Positions 8,100-16,786 of a stretch of 64,000 nucleotides of DNA are shown here, piece after piece (positions within the stretch are counted from its first letter, which is position 1; each line of letters opens with the position of its first letter). Made by a program: the position numbers and the translations under genes. The stretch is from Cyclobacteriaceae bacterium (GTDB lineage Bacteria > Bacteroidota > Bacteroidia > Cytophagales > Cyclobacteriaceae): contig JAIBBC010000001.1 of assembly GCA_019694875.1 (NCBI GenBank), positions 1,433,501 to 1,497,500 of the forward strand. Reading direction: 5' to 3'. Below the pieces are notes generated by a model. That model saw nothing but the letters and a program-made list of their open reading frames with translations. It made no database searches and was not told where the DNA came from.

Positions 8100-9407
8100 T
8101 TATTTTTTTCGGAAAATGAGCCTCACCGGAACCCCCTCAAAGTCGAAGTGTTCCCGCAAACGATTTTCCAGAAAGCGTTCGTACGAAGGCATGATATATT
8201 GAGGGTGGTTGCAGAAGAATGCAATCGATGGAAAACGGGCAGGCACCTGTGTTATGTACTTAATCTGTACAAACTTGCCCTTCATGGACGGAGGCGGGTT
8301 CCGCTCAATTTCAGCCAGCATGGTATCGTTCAGCTGGGAGGTTGGTACCTTTTTAGTCTTGTTCTTGTACACCTCAACCGCCTTCTCCATTACCTGGAAA
8401 ATCCGCTGCTTGTTCAGGGCTGAGGCAAAAATGATGGGAATGTATTCGATAGGGGCAATCTTTTCGAGGATTTCCTTTTTAAATTTCTCAGCCGTGCCGG
8501 TCTCTTTTTCAACCAGGTCCCATTTATTTACCATAATTACCATGCCCTTTCCCTGTCGCTGGGCCAGGCTGATAATGTTAACGTCCTGCGACTCCAGGCC
8601 GCGTTCGGCATCCACCACCACAATACATACGTCACTTTCTTCCAGCGTCCGCAGTGACCGTAGCACGGAATAGAACTCAATGTCTTCATGCACTTTGGCC
8701 TTCTTCCGGATACCGGCCGTATCGATCAGGATAAAATCCTGGTTAAACATTTTATACCGCGAATGAATAGCGTCCCGGGTAGTCCCCGCTTCGTCTGTAA
8801 CAATGCTCCGCTCGGTCCCCAACAGGGCATTCAGCAATGACGACTTGCCTACATTCGGCCGGCCGAGAATCGAAATTTTCGGGATGCCCGCATCGGGATC
8901 TTCAACGCCTTCTTCTTTGAATGTTCCCACTACCGCATCAAGCAGTTCGCCTGTTCCCGAGCCATTCTCTGCAGAAATCGGGAAAACTTCGCCCAGCCCA
9001 AGCTCATAGAATTCGGACGCATGCATGGCTTTTTCTGTTGTGTCGGCTTTGTTGGCTGCCAGGAACACAGGCTTTTTGGAAGCACGGATTACATTCGCAA
9101 AATCTTTATCGAATCCGGTAAGCCCATCGCGGCAGTCGACCATAAAAATTACGCACGAAGCTTCGTCAAGGGCCATCTTCACCTGCTTGCGGATTTCGCT
9201 TTCGAACTTGTCTTCCGAGCCGGTTACATATCCACCCGTATCAATCACAGTAAAAAACTTGCCTATCCATTCGCCATAGCCATAGTGGCGGTCACGCGTT
9301 ACCCCGGCCACATCATCCATGATTGCCTGGCGCTTTTCAATCAGCCGGTTAAACAGGGTCGACTTACCTACGTTTGGTCTTCCTACGATCGCTACAATGT
9401 TTGCCAT
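8100..9407 (-). CDS. der: GTPase Der (EngA), 50S ribosome assembly
   Basis: 435 residues with two tandem TrmE-Era-type G domains: first G1 VGRPNVGKSTLFN near residue 8 with DTGGY and NKAD; second G1 LGRPNVGKSSLLN near residue 181 with DTAGIRKK and NKWD. A KH-like C-terminal domain follows (FPSIAFFCNHPQYIMPSYERF). Der is an essential GTPase for large-subunit maturation. Length and domain order are normal. Its start follows the era stop with a 3-bp gap, so the two GTPase genes form one transcription unit. Confidence 0.97.
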   Translation of the reverse strand: MANIVAIVGRPNVGKSTLFNRLIEKRQAIMDDVAGVTRDRHYGYGEWIGKFFTVIDTGGYVTGSEDKFESEIRKQVKMALDEASCVIFMVDCRDGLTGFDKDFANVIRASKKPVFLAANKADTTEKAMHASEFYELGLGEVFPISAENGSGTGELLDAVVGTFKEEGVEDPDAGIPKISILGRPNVGKSSLLNALLGTERSIVTDEAGTTRDAIHSRYKMFNQDFILIDTAGIRKKAKVHEDIEFYSVLRSLRTLEESDVCIVVVDAERGLESQDVNIISLAQRQGKGMVIMVNKWDLVEKETGTAEKFKKEILEKIAPIEYIPIIFASALNKQRIFQVMEKAVEVYKNKTKKVPTSQLNDTMLAEIERNPPPSMKGKFVQIKYITQVPARFPSIAFFCNHPQYIMPSYERFLENRLREHFDFEGVPVRLIFRKK

Positions 9408-9410
9408 TCG

Positions 9411-10298
9411 CTAATCATTCAAGTATCCGAAGTGTTTTAATTTGTTCTGCTGCTTCCGCCAATCACTGGCCACCTTCACATGGGTTTCCAGAAATATCTT
9501 TTTCTGGAAAAAGCTTTCCATGTCTTTGCGGGCATCAGTTCCCAGTTTTTTTAAGGCAGCTCCCGCTTTGCCGATGATAATGCCTTTCTGTGAATCACGT
9601 TCCACATAAATCTCCGCGCGGATGCGAATGATGGCTTCTTCTTCTTTAAAAGAAGTAATCGAAACCTCTGTGCTGTACGGAACCTCCTGCTCGTAATTGA
9701 GAAATATTTTTTCGCGAACGATTTCCGAAGCGAAGAAGCGCTCGGTGCGGTCGGTGAACTCATCCTTTGGAAAGTAGGCCGGGTGCTCGGGCATCATGGA
9801 AGCTACCGTATCCAACAGTTCTTTTGTGTGATCGCCATTCTTTGCTGAAACCGGTATGATGTTAACCAGATTCGGAAGATGTTCTTTCCAGTGCTGGATT
9901 TTGTCGTGAACCTGGCTGCCCTTCGCCTGATCGATTTTGTTGATTACGAGCAAAATGGGCGTCTGGATTTTCTTGAACCGGTCGAACAAAAGCGCATCAT
10001 ATTTTTCACCCAGCTCAACCACCAGCAAAATCAAATCGGCATCCTCGAGCGACACCTTAACATAACTCATCATGGCGGTGTGGAGCGCGTACTGCGGTTC
10101 CAGAATGCCGGGGGTATCCGAATACACAATTTGATAGTCCTCGCTGTTTAAAATCCCCATAATCCGATGGCGGGTGGTCTGGGCTTTGGGCGAGATAATA
10201 GAAAGCTGCTCGCCCATCAGGCGGTTCATCAGCGTGGATTTGCCCACGTTGGGCTTGCCCACAATGCTCACAAAACCTGCTTTAAACGCTGCTGGCAT
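9411..10298 (-). CDS. era: GTPase Era, 30S ribosome assembly
   Basis: 295 residues. G1 GKPNVGKSTLMN, G3 DTPGI, G4 NKID, and a C-terminal KH domain with the signature GIIIGKAGAALKKLGTDAR that binds the 3' end of 16S rRNA. Era couples 16S maturation to growth and is usually essential. The gene begins only about 15 bp after the terminator that formerly followed tRNA-fMet, showing that before island insertion era lay immediately downstream of the initiator tRNA gene. Confidence 0.97.
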   Translation of the reverse strand: MPAAFKAGFVSIVGKPNVGKSTLMNRLMGEQLSIISPKAQTTRHRIMGILNSEDYQIVYSDTPGILEPQYALHTAMMSYVKVSLEDADLILLVVELGEKYDALLFDRFKKIQTPILLVINKIDQAKGSQVHDKIQHWKEHLPNLVNIIPVSAKNGDHTKELLDTVASMMPEHPAYFPKDEFTDRTERFFASEIVREKIFLNYEQEVPYSTEVSITSFKEEEAIIRIRAEIYVERDSQKGIIIGKAGAALKKLGTDARKDMESFFQKKIFLETHVKVASDWRKQQNKLKHFGYLND

Positions 10299-10311
10299 AC
10301 TTTCTGAAAAT

Positions 10312-10343
10312 AAAAAACCCCTGACCGTTGGGTCGGGGTTTTT
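10312..10343 (-). terminator. Original tRNA-fMet terminator, now stranded at the left island edge
   Basis: Symmetric hairpin: A-tract, CCCC, a bulged T, GACC, loop GTTG, GGTC, GGGG and a T-tract. It has U-runs in both directions. On the minus strand it sits directly after the 16-bp tRNA-3'-end copy, where the terminator of tRNA-fMet would be in the empty site. Confidence 0.75.
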
Positions 10344-10344
10344 G

Positions 10345-10360
10345 TAGTAGCGGGGACAGG
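10345..10360. repeat. Left attachment-site copy (att), 3' end of tRNA-fMet
   Basis: The 16-mer TAGTAGCGGGGACAGG is identical to 50535-50550, the last part of the tRNA-fMet gene: 3' strand of the T-stem, 3' strand of the acceptor stem, discriminator base and three further bases. The match ends abruptly on both sides. Position 180 bp from an integrase start and in the same orientation as the tRNA copy makes it the expected displaced half of a tRNA-3'-end integration site. Confidence 0.88.
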
Positions 10361-10540
10361 CCCCCCAACCCCCCGTAATGATTTTAAGTTCATTTTAGTT
10401 CTCTACAACTCCGGATCACCTTCATTGCTGCGCAAAGGTAATTCTTTTAGTAAAGAATTATGTAATGGAGTAGTAAGCATTATAAGCTCCTTTTCCGAGA
10501 TTCTTCCGAAAGGTATTGTTGTGAAACAAAACGCATAATC
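10361..10540. other. Left-end spacer between att and integrase
   Basis: No gene. It begins with CCCCCCAACCCCCC (10361-10374), directly inside the att copy, which on the minus strand is two six-G runs. The rest is AT-rich and presumably carries the integrase promoter and arm-type binding sites; AAGAATTATG- and TTCTTTTAG-type short repeats are present but I cannot assign them. Confidence 0.5.
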
Positions 10541-11932
10541 ATGGCAACATTTAGTTATTACTTAGACAAACCTTTTAAAAAGGGAGTGAATCATCTTGAG
10601 GTGAAGAAAATCATAAAGGCGAATGGCAGCTACTCAAAGTTTTTGAATCCACTGGATAATGCCATTTATGCGTGGCTCACGTTAGAGGGAGGGATTTATA
10701 TGAAAGTAAGAACTACAGAAAGAATAGCGCCAAAGGACTGGCATTTTGTTCTAAAAAAAGCCAAGCCTACAATGGCGGGCGGTGCTATCTTGAATGAACG
10801 TTTAGATGATCTTAAATCTGAAGTCTTGAAGCAGTACAGGTATTTGATAACGGTAAATCCTAACCCCACACCAACTGAAATTAAGAAGGTGTTAATAGAT
10901 GCTGTTAACGGAAAAACTCCAAATTTTAATAGGAAGACTTTTCTGGAACGATATGATGAATATCTGAATGATGTTAAGACACAACTGAAAAGGCTAAGCT
11001 ATAATAAATTAAAATCCTTCAAGATCGTATTTGAAGAATATTTAGAGCATACAGAAAAAAATCCTCGGCACTTTTTCCTGGAGTCCATTGATGATGAATT
11101 TAATATTTCCTTTAGAAATTATCTACTTGAGGAACGTGGGATAGTGAATAATACTGCATCAAAGTATTATGAAATTTTGAAAACATTCCTTCGCTTCTGG
11201 AAACGAAAAGGAGTATTTAAGCAGGTTAATGGTGATTTTGAAAACTATTCCATTAAACGAGATCATGCGGATATAATATACTTAACTCAATTTGAAGTCA
11301 ATAAAATTTTGGCGCTGGATTTATCTGAGACGCCCTCGTTAGATAAAGCAAGGGATTGTTTTGTTTTTCAAATCTTTACTGGTCAAAGATATAGCGATTT
11401 GCGTGGATTACGTTCTTCGGATTTAATGTTAAATCTGGATGGTAGTATCGATTGGCATCTTCACCAAGTAAAGGGAAACAAAACGAAAAAGGTTATTATC
11501 CCACTTTTACCAGAAGCCCTTAATGTGGTTCAGAAGTATGGACTTGTTGAAAAATCAGGTTTTATCAAAAAATTACCCGTAACCTCAAACCAAAAGTTGA
11601 ATGAAAAGATTAAGGTTGTTTGTAAAAGAGCTGAGATAAATCAAACAATTACAATTGTTAGATATAGTGGTAAGAAACGGATAGAATTATCTGGAGAAAA
11701 ATGGCGGTATATTGGAACGCATTGTGGTAGAAAAAGCTTCATTTCACTTTCTCTGGAAAAAAATATGCCCATGCACTTAATTATGGAGTTGAGCGGCCAT
11801 TCAAATATGCGTGTAATCAAAAATTCTTACGCTGGCTTGTCTTTAAGTCATCTTCGATCGAGCCTTTTCTCGGCTTGGGCAATTGATAAACCTACTGATG
11901 ATGAGAAAACTAGAAAATTACAACATTCTTGA
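10541..11932 (+). CDS. Tyrosine recombinase / integrase of the tRNA-fMet island
   Basis: 463 residues. An N-terminal arm-binding region (GGIYMKVRTTERIAPKDWHF) is followed by an AT-rich core-binding SAM-like domain and a catalytic domain with the full tyrosine-recombinase set: Arg283 in TGQRYSDLRG, His394-x-x-Arg397 in THCGRKSF, His420 in ELSGHSN and nucleophile Tyr430 in KNSYAGLS. This is the Bacteroidota-type integrase used by integrative and mobilisable elements. It reads away from the adjacent att copy. Its 3' end overlaps the next gene by 35 bp, so the two are probably translationally coupled. Confidence 0.95.
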   Translation: MATFSYYLDKPFKKGVNHLEVKKIIKANGSYSKFLNPLDNAIYAWLTLEGGIYMKVRTTERIAPKDWHFVLKKAKPTMAGGAILNERLDDLKSEVLKQYRYLITVNPNPTPTEIKKVLIDAVNGKTPNFNRKTFLERYDEYLNDVKTQLKRLSYNKLKSFKIVFEEYLEHTEKNPRHFFLESIDDEFNISFRNYLLEERGIVNNTASKYYEILKTFLRFWKRKGVFKQVNGDFENYSIKRDHADIIYLTQFEVNKILALDLSETPSLDKARDCFVFQIFTGQRYSDLRGLRSSDLMLNLDGSIDWHLHQVKGNKTKKVIIPLLPEALNVVQKYGLVEKSGFIKKLPVTSNQKLNEKIKVVCKRAEINQTITIVRYSGKKRIELSGEKWRYIGTHCGRKSFISLSLEKNMPMHLIMELSGHSNMRVIKNSYAGLSLSHLRSSLFSAWAIDKPTDDEKTRKLQHS

Positions 11933-12971
11933 CATAGACTATACGTCCCCTCTTTTTGTTCCAGAAGTAAACCCTGAAACTATAGATGGCCTATCTACCC
12001 CCAATTATGAGTTTGTTATGATTGCGTCTTCAAGATTCAAATTGGAGAAAGCCAAGAAACAACTTGAACTAATTAAATCTAACACGCAGTTTGTTAACCT
12101 ATACAATAGTGTAGATCACAAGGTTGATAAACAGACCTTTCAAATGTTTTTGGAAAAATATGGTTCACAAGTGAAATTAACTCCACTATTGATTGATGAA
12201 TTTGATGATGATCCTTTTCTAAAACATTTAATAGTAAATAAAGATGTTTCGGACTTGTTGGATAGTGAATTGTCGCCTTTAGAAAAGGGTCTGCATAAGA
12301 ACTTTTACAGCGACTATAAGATCATTTCAAACTTGATAAGTCATGAATTATTTAATGCTCTTTCAATTTGTTCTGAAAATTCTAATCTGATTGATATTCT
12401 GAAGTCTAAACATCAATTAAATCAGATTTTTAAAATATACGAGACCTCAAAAACGAAGAAGGTAAAGGCATCGGTTAGTCCTTCAAAACAAACTTCATTA
12501 GTTCCCATATCGACTCTAATTAAGCGTAATTCTGAATTGTTATTGCTTAATGAGAATTTAGATAAACTGAAGCTATTGAAAGATAGGAGTGGCTTTAATT
12601 TATCAATAAGTGACAAGAAGGTCGCAATTAATTTGAGGGTAAGTGGTGGAAGAGCAAAATTTCTTCTTGAATTTATGACAAAGTATTTTGAATCGGTTAA
12701 CACCACAAATGATTACTTTGCTGAATCTACTCAGGAAATCAATGCGACAAAATTTGTTTCTAAATGGATTCCAATTATCCTGACCTTCTGCGAAGACTAC
12801 AAAGTAAAGTATAATCGTAAAGGTGGTTATAGTGAGGATCACTTACTTGCTGTATCGACAATGCTGAAACATCATAATTTGCTGCAAGAAAGATTCATTA
12901 AAAATGACGATTATGGTCCATTCCGAAAATGGATTAAAGAAATATTACATAACAGTTCTACAATAAATTGA
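11898..12971 (+). CDS. Unknown protein translationally coupled to the integrase
   Basis: 357 residues from the first ATG (11898), 35 bp inside the integrase gene in another frame. I do not recognise it. It is rich in Lys, Asn, Leu and Ser, has no signal peptide or membrane helix, and appears mostly helical. The C-terminal 100 residues contain FVSKWIPIILTFCEDY and GGYSEDHLLAVSTMLKHHNLL. Context (overlap with the integrase, start of the element core) suggests an accessory factor of integration/excision or element maintenance; this is inference only. Low GC like its neighbours. Confidence 0.7.
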   Translation: MMRKLENYNILDIDYTSPLFVPEVNPETIDGLSTPNYEFVMIASSRFKLEKAKKQLELIKSNTQFVNLYNSVDHKVDKQTFQMFLEKYGSQVKLTPLLIDEFDDDPFLKHLIVNKDVSDLLDSELSPLEKGLHKNFYSDYKIISNLISHELFNALSICSENSNLIDILKSKHQLNQIFKIYETSKTKKVKASVSPSKQTSLVPISTLIKRNSELLLLNENLDKLKLLKDRSGFNLSISDKKVAINLRVSGGRAKFLLEFMTKYFESVNTTNDYFAESTQEINATKFVSKWIPIILTFCEDYKVKYNRKGGYSEDHLLAVSTMLKHHNLLQERFIKNDDYGPFRKWIKEILHNSSTIN

Positions 12972-13014
12972 TTTTTTTTTTAGAATCTAATTCCTGCCAA
13001 TGGAAGGTGTAAAT

Positions 13015-13044
13015 CTTCAATTCTTATAGAATTTGAAGGTTTTA
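13015..13044 (+). terminator. Probable terminator after the integrase operon
   Basis: CTTCAATTC (13015-13023), loop TTATA, GAATTTGAAG (13029-13038, one bulged T), then GTTTTAT. A second, weaker hairpin AATCAGTC / GGCTGATT follows at 13051-13075. Both lie in the 173-bp gap between the integrase-coupled gene and the HTH gene. Confidence 0.5.
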
Positions 13045-13144
13045 TCATTCAATCAGTCTGTTTGAATGGCTGATTTTAACCCCATGTTATTCTAAACGAT
13101 TCGAGGTCATTAGGCGAAATACTTTTGACCATAATCCTTTAGGT

Positions 13145-13429
13145 ATGGCCAAATTTTCTGCTGAGATAAATTTAGATGCTTTCGATCAAAAGTTAGATGC
13201 CATTCAAAAAAGCTTGGCCAGACTAGAGCAGTTCATACCTAATGTTAGCGAGAAAGCCTATAAGGCTTTAAAGCCCATCCCGCAAAAGGCAGCCATACAA
13301 GAGCTGGGTACTACATTCCCAACCTTCAAGAAATTATGTGTTGAATTTCGAGTAAAGGAAATAAAACGCAATGGGCGAATATTCTATAAGCCTAGTGATG
13401 TACAAAGAATGCTTGATGGTAGAAAATAA
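13145..13429 (+). CDS. Small helix-turn-helix protein, excisionase-like
   Basis: 94 residues. An N-terminal amphipathic helix (FDQKLDAIQKSLARLEQFI) precedes a winged-HTH-like half: AAIQELGTTFPTFKKLCVEF, RVKEIKRNGRIFYKPSDVQRML. This layout (coiled region plus MerR/excisionase-like HTH ending in a ... YKPSDV ... motif) is typical of the HTH_17-type proteins found beside Bacteroidota integrases and RepA-like ATPases, where they act as excisionase or transcription factor. Followed 10 bp later by the next small gene. Confidence 0.75.
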   Translation: MAKFSAEINLDAFDQKLDAIQKSLARLEQFIPNVSEKAYKALKPIPQKAAIQELGTTFPTFKKLCVEFRVKEIKRNGRIFYKPSDVQRMLDGRK

Positions 13430-13439
13430 TCAAAGACGC

Positions 13440-13664
13440 ATGAAAACAAGTAGTAATAAGGTGAGCGATTTTGAAACTCTGATAATCAAAATCGCAGACA
13501 AGAATGTAGATGGCATGACGCGATCTGAGGCAGAGAGAATAATCCGTGCGGTATCTAAATGCCGTAAGCCAATGTTTTGGCTTATCTGTGTAATGATGGG
13601 ATTAAGAGAAGGCAGCTCATACGCTGTAGGCGCCCGCAAGATAAGGAAGGATTTAGGCTGGTAA
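13440..13664 (+). CDS. Small unknown protein in element core
   Basis: 74 residues from the ATG at 13440 (10 bp after the HTH gene stop); the longer frame overlaps that gene and is rejected. Sequence MKTSSNKVSDFETLIIKIAD ... SEAERIIRAVSKCRKPMFW ... GSSYAVGARKIRKDLGW. Not recognised. It is basic, without signal peptide, and its stop lies 12 bp before the ATPase start, so it belongs to the same operon. It could be a DNA-binding accessory of the ATPase. Confidence 0.6.
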   Translation: MKTSSNKVSDFETLIIKIADKNVDGMTRSEAERIIRAVSKCRKPMFWLICVMMGLREGSSYAVGARKIRKDLGW

Positions 13665-13675
13665 TAAATGTGATT

Positions 13676-14845
13676 ATGTTTGAAAGCGATAATGATTCAA
13701 AGAGTATTGAAAATGAAAGCCTTCATGCTTCACTTGATGCGTTTGTTAGCGATATAAATCCAAAACAAGCTTTAGATAAGGCAAAGGTAATTTTTGATCC
13801 GATGTTTACGGGCTTGGTGGCTTTGCTTTCTATCGCATGGGATATCGAATTGATCCCCTTGTTCAATGAGAGCGGAATTTCTACGATAGCCTCTCATGTC
13901 AAAAACGGAAAAACAAAACTTGTCTGGATGCTGACAGAAATTCTTGCTCTTAAAATGCATCAGCATCTTTTCGTATCTCATTTAGAGGACGGTGCGAGGG
14001 TTGCCATTTTTGATTCAGAACAAGGCAGAGATAGGGTGCAGCGTAGTGTCAATAAGTACTTCCCTGAAGAAAAAGGAAAACGAATAGATGTTTTTTCAAT
14101 AAGGCATCTCTCTCCAAGAGAGATGTTTATAATTATAGAGCATTATATCAACGTCAGTCCAAAAACACGAATTGTATTTATAGATATTGGTACTGATCTG
14201 GTAGCAGGCGGAGTAAATGATCTGGCTGAGTCAATGTATGTTTTAAATGCCATTCAAGGTTTGGCAGAGAAATTCAGAGTTCATTTCTGCTTATCAATTC
14301 ACTTAAACAAAACAACAGGTGAAGCCACCGGACATTACGGTAGTCTTCTTTTAAAACGATCAGAAATTGTCATTACTGTTAAAAAGCAGGCTGAATGTTT
14401 TGTTGTAAAACCTTTGGTAGCCCGTGATCTCCCTTTCGATCCATTTGCTTTTACTCTTAAGGACGGCATGGCTGTGCCTGTTGAATTCATGCCTCTAATG
14501 GCTGTTAAAAAAATTAATAAAAGTGACTTTAAAAAGATTGAGCCACATATTCATAAGGAGGTTCTATTAAGCATTTTTAGAAACCATAAAAACCTGAAGC
14601 CTGCTGCCTTTAAATCTGTGTTAAGAGATGAGTATGGCAAAAGAATAGGATCGATCGGTATACTCTTGACACGAGAACTTTTGAGGTTCTATGTAAATGA
14701 AGGCTACGTCAAGAAGAAGTTAGGCTTTGTTACGATGAACTTTCCACCACCTACTGGTGAATCCGGACAGGATGAACGCGATGGGCTGAGCGCCCCATTT
14801 CATGGGGGCGCATCCATCCATCTCAATGATTCTAGTATTTCTTAG
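13676..14845 (+). CDS. RecA/RepA-like P-loop ATPase of the element core
   Basis: 389 residues from the ATG at 13676. A degenerate Walker A (ASHVKNGKTKLVW, near residue 75) with VAIFDSEQGRDRV just after it, a Walker B-like RIVFIDIGTDLVAG, and an SIHLNKTTGEATGHYGS sensor-like segment match AAA_25/RepA-type hexameric ATPases of Bacteroidota mobile elements, thought to act in replication or mobilisation of the excised circle. The C-terminal tail (PFHGGASIHLN) resembles tails of this family. Downstream of the HTH and small gene in one operon. The P-loop retains GKT but lacks the usual glycine-rich start. Confidence 0.75.
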   Translation: MFESDNDSKSIENESLHASLDAFVSDINPKQALDKAKVIFDPMFTGLVALLSIAWDIELIPLFNESGISTIASHVKNGKTKLVWMLTEILALKMHQHLFVSHLEDGARVAIFDSEQGRDRVQRSVNKYFPEEKGKRIDVFSIRHLSPREMFIIIEHYINVSPKTRIVFIDIGTDLVAGGVNDLAESMYVLNAIQGLAEKFRVHFCLSIHLNKTTGEATGHYGSLLLKRSEIVITVKKQAECFVVKPLVARDLPFDPFAFTLKDGMAVPVEFMPLMAVKKINKSDFKKIEPHIHKEVLLSIFRNHKNLKPAAFKSVLRDEYGKRIGSIGILLTRELLRFYVNEGYVKKKLGFVTMNFPPPTGESGQDERDGLSAPFHGGASIHLNDSSIS

Positions 14846-14866
14846 TAACCTATAAACAACACATAT

Positions 14867-15796
14867 ATGACTGAACTAACGCATGAACTAAAGGTGTATC
14901 TCCCACAAGAGCAAGACAATTACTTGTCTGAGCTACATGACAGTATCAAAAGAAATTCGATAGAAGCATGGGAAGCCCATGCCGACCCTAAAGCTCAGGG
15001 CGTAATCACCCAGCATATAAAAGAATGGAGCGAAGCTGTCCGTTGTGTCACATTTGTGCAGCACGTGGAGGATGGCAAAATTGTCGCTGCTGATGATGAA
15101 GAAATGGACAAGCTGCAATCTCTGAAAGATGCTGCCAACGATACCATTACAAGTTTCGTGGAGAAGTATGGGCATCTAGCGCCTCATATGCGGCCTCAAA
15201 ACCTTGTAACTGAGTTCTTAGAGTTGGCCATCGTTAAACTTTCTACCCTCGACCCACTAACACTTTGTTTACGACTTGATCTTGATCCAGTTAGAAGTGA
15301 GGCCGATCTCGTTGTTAAGTTTGATACTAACCCAGGCTGGCTGGCAGTAAAGGAACTTGATCCTGATTGCTACAACCGTGTGCGCAAGGAAGCCGCCAAG
15401 GCATTGTATTGGAAGCAGCAACTTGAAGATAATGCACAAAGAATAGTTCCGATTGAGGTACTGGGTGATGTGCTTAATCTATGTAAGATAGCTGACAACA
15501 TCACGGCAATTCAGATGGATATCAAAAAGAGTGAAAGAAAAGGTAAACGGCAAGACATAGCTGCCTTGCATTCTATCCTACAATCAGAAGCTGTTCAGTT
15601 CACCTCCATCATTAGGAAGTATCCTCAGGAAGTGCAGCATGAAAATTTTCACTACTCTCTTACTTTATTATCACAACGATACGCTGTGACACCGGATGAA
15701 ATTATTGCAGAATTTGGTCCTGGCTGCTTATGTGTAACGTGGTCTGAAGAACAAACAGAAACCAATGAAGAAAACTTAAAATTTGAACAACTATGA
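14867..15796 (+). CDS. Unknown protein of the element core
   Basis: 309 residues, not recognised. Acidic, mostly helical by composition, soluble, with no zinc or nucleotide motif that I can see. Segments such as ITSFVEKYGHLAPHMRPQ and PDEIIAEFGPGCLCVTWSEE are distinctive. The 21-bp gap after the ATPase gene and the ATGA overlap with the following gene place it in the ATPase operon, so a role in element replication, stability or transfer is the likeliest guess. Confidence 0.65.
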   Translation: MTELTHELKVYLPQEQDNYLSELHDSIKRNSIEAWEAHADPKAQGVITQHIKEWSEAVRCVTFVQHVEDGKIVAADDEEMDKLQSLKDAANDTITSFVEKYGHLAPHMRPQNLVTEFLELAIVKLSTLDPLTLCLRLDLDPVRSEADLVVKFDTNPGWLAVKELDPDCYNRVRKEAAKALYWKQQLEDNAQRIVPIEVLGDVLNLCKIADNITAIQMDIKKSERKGKRQDIAALHSILQSEAVQFTSIIRKYPQEVQHENFHYSLTLLSQRYAVTPDEIIAEFGPGCLCVTWSEEQTETNEENLKFEQL

Positions 15797-16179
15797 TAAA
15801 AGAAATTATTGAGAAGTGGACTCCAGAGATTACTGGGGTCCTTTACAGATTAGGTGAAAAGCGTATGACAATAAAGTACATGAAGATTCATGTGCAGTGT
15901 AAGTATGAATTCAAAGATGATGTCGAATTGTTCCAACTGCTGGACGCAATTGATAATGCCGAGTATGTGAAGCACGGAATTTTTCCTAGTTCGCTGGCGC
16001 TACGAGATACTGGTAAAAGGCTTCCGAGTGAAGCGCAATTCGGTAAAGTTTACCAGTGTTGTAAAGATTCCAGTGCTGCAACTTATACCGATGTGTGTAT
16101 TAAGGAACGGGAAAGAGCTTTCCGAGTGGCAAGCGAACTTGCACAAAAGAGGAAAGCATCAATACCCTCTCTCTGGTAA
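15793..16179 (+). CDS. Unknown protein, last gene of the core operon
   Basis: 128 residues; its ATG overlaps the preceding stop (ATGA), a sign of translational coupling. Begins MIKEIIEKWTPEITGVLYRL and ends with a basic tail (ERERAFRVASELAQKRKASI). Not recognised. A terminator hairpin lies 35 bp after the stop, closing the operon that began with the HTH gene. Confidence 0.6.
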   Translation: MIKEIIEKWTPEITGVLYRLGEKRMTIKYMKIHVQCKYEFKDDVELFQLLDAIDNAEYVKHGIFPSSLALRDTGKRLPSEAQFGKVYQCCKDSSAATYTDVCIKERERAFRVASELAQKRKASIPSLW

Positions 16180-16213
16180 AATGCGGTCATTAAACAGCAT
16201 GGCCTAAAAGAAA

Positions 16214-16236
16214 AAAGCTACCATGTAGGTAGCTTT
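16214..16236 (+). terminator. Bidirectional terminator closing the core operon
   Basis: Perfect 9-bp stem AAAGCTACC / GGTAGCTTT, loop ATGTA. A run of A precedes it, giving a U-run in the minus direction; the plus direction has TTTGATT. Confidence 0.7.
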
Positions 16237-16336
16237 GATTGGATCGCAAGAAACTTCGCTGGGCCACAACGTTATATCTCAGGATTTGACTTTGTAGTTT
16301 GCAACCTTTACTTATCCTGAAGCACTTGCGGATGCT

Positions 16337-16474
16337 TTAAATGACATTACCAGCGGAAAATAAAAGGACCATACTGCTAACAAATAACGTTAAGATTATT
16401 TGAGCGAGTTTACCTTTGTTGTTGGTGGCAAATTTCTTTACCGTAATTATAGATTTTTGCATATTCGTTTCCAT
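16337..16474 (-). CDS. Possible small membrane peptide
   Basis: 45 residues from the ATG at 16474: a basic N-terminal half (MQKSIITVKKFATNNKGK) then one hydrophobic helix (LAQIILTLFVSSMVLLFSAG). A longer frame starting at 16603 is possible. Nothing else supports it: no terminator, no operon partner. The shape resembles small hydrophobic peptides, but it may be noncoding. Confidence 0.25.
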   Translation of the reverse strand: METNMQKSIITVKKFATNNKGKLAQIILTLFVSSMVLLFSAGNVI

Positions 16475-16786
16475 TAGAATAAATTTTGATTTCAGATTAT
16501 TAATAAAAGGCCTCACTCGGTAAAAGCACCACGTGAGGAATCCTACACCAGCTTCCTCCATAAATTCACAAACTACATTGTCAAAGAGCGCAGAGAACGT
16601 CATATTTTCAAGACAATCCTTAAAAGGAGCGTCATTATGAGAATCTCGACCTATTAATACTATTGGACCTTAAAAGGTTCCTAAGGAATAGTAGATTTTC
16701 TATAATTTTTTATTGTAAAGCCAAAAAAAGATGATTTCTGGTTCTTTTACGCCAAGTTCCATGCATTTTCCGTGATTACGGCCCCA

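Larger units (their letters stand above)
16180..16786. other. 607-bp spacer between element core and defence operon
   Basis: Apart from a terminator (16214-16236) and one doubtful small reading frame (16337-16474) I see no gene. The region is AT-rich. ACCTTAAAAGGT at 16666-16677 is a short palindrome. This is the 3' side of both flanking operons, so promoters are not expected. Confidence 0.5.

Noticed and set aside
13577-13675. Longer start for the RepA-like ATPase.
   Set aside because: It overlaps the preceding gene by 88 bp and adds residues unlike the family; the ATG at 13676, 12 bp after that gene's stop, is a better start.
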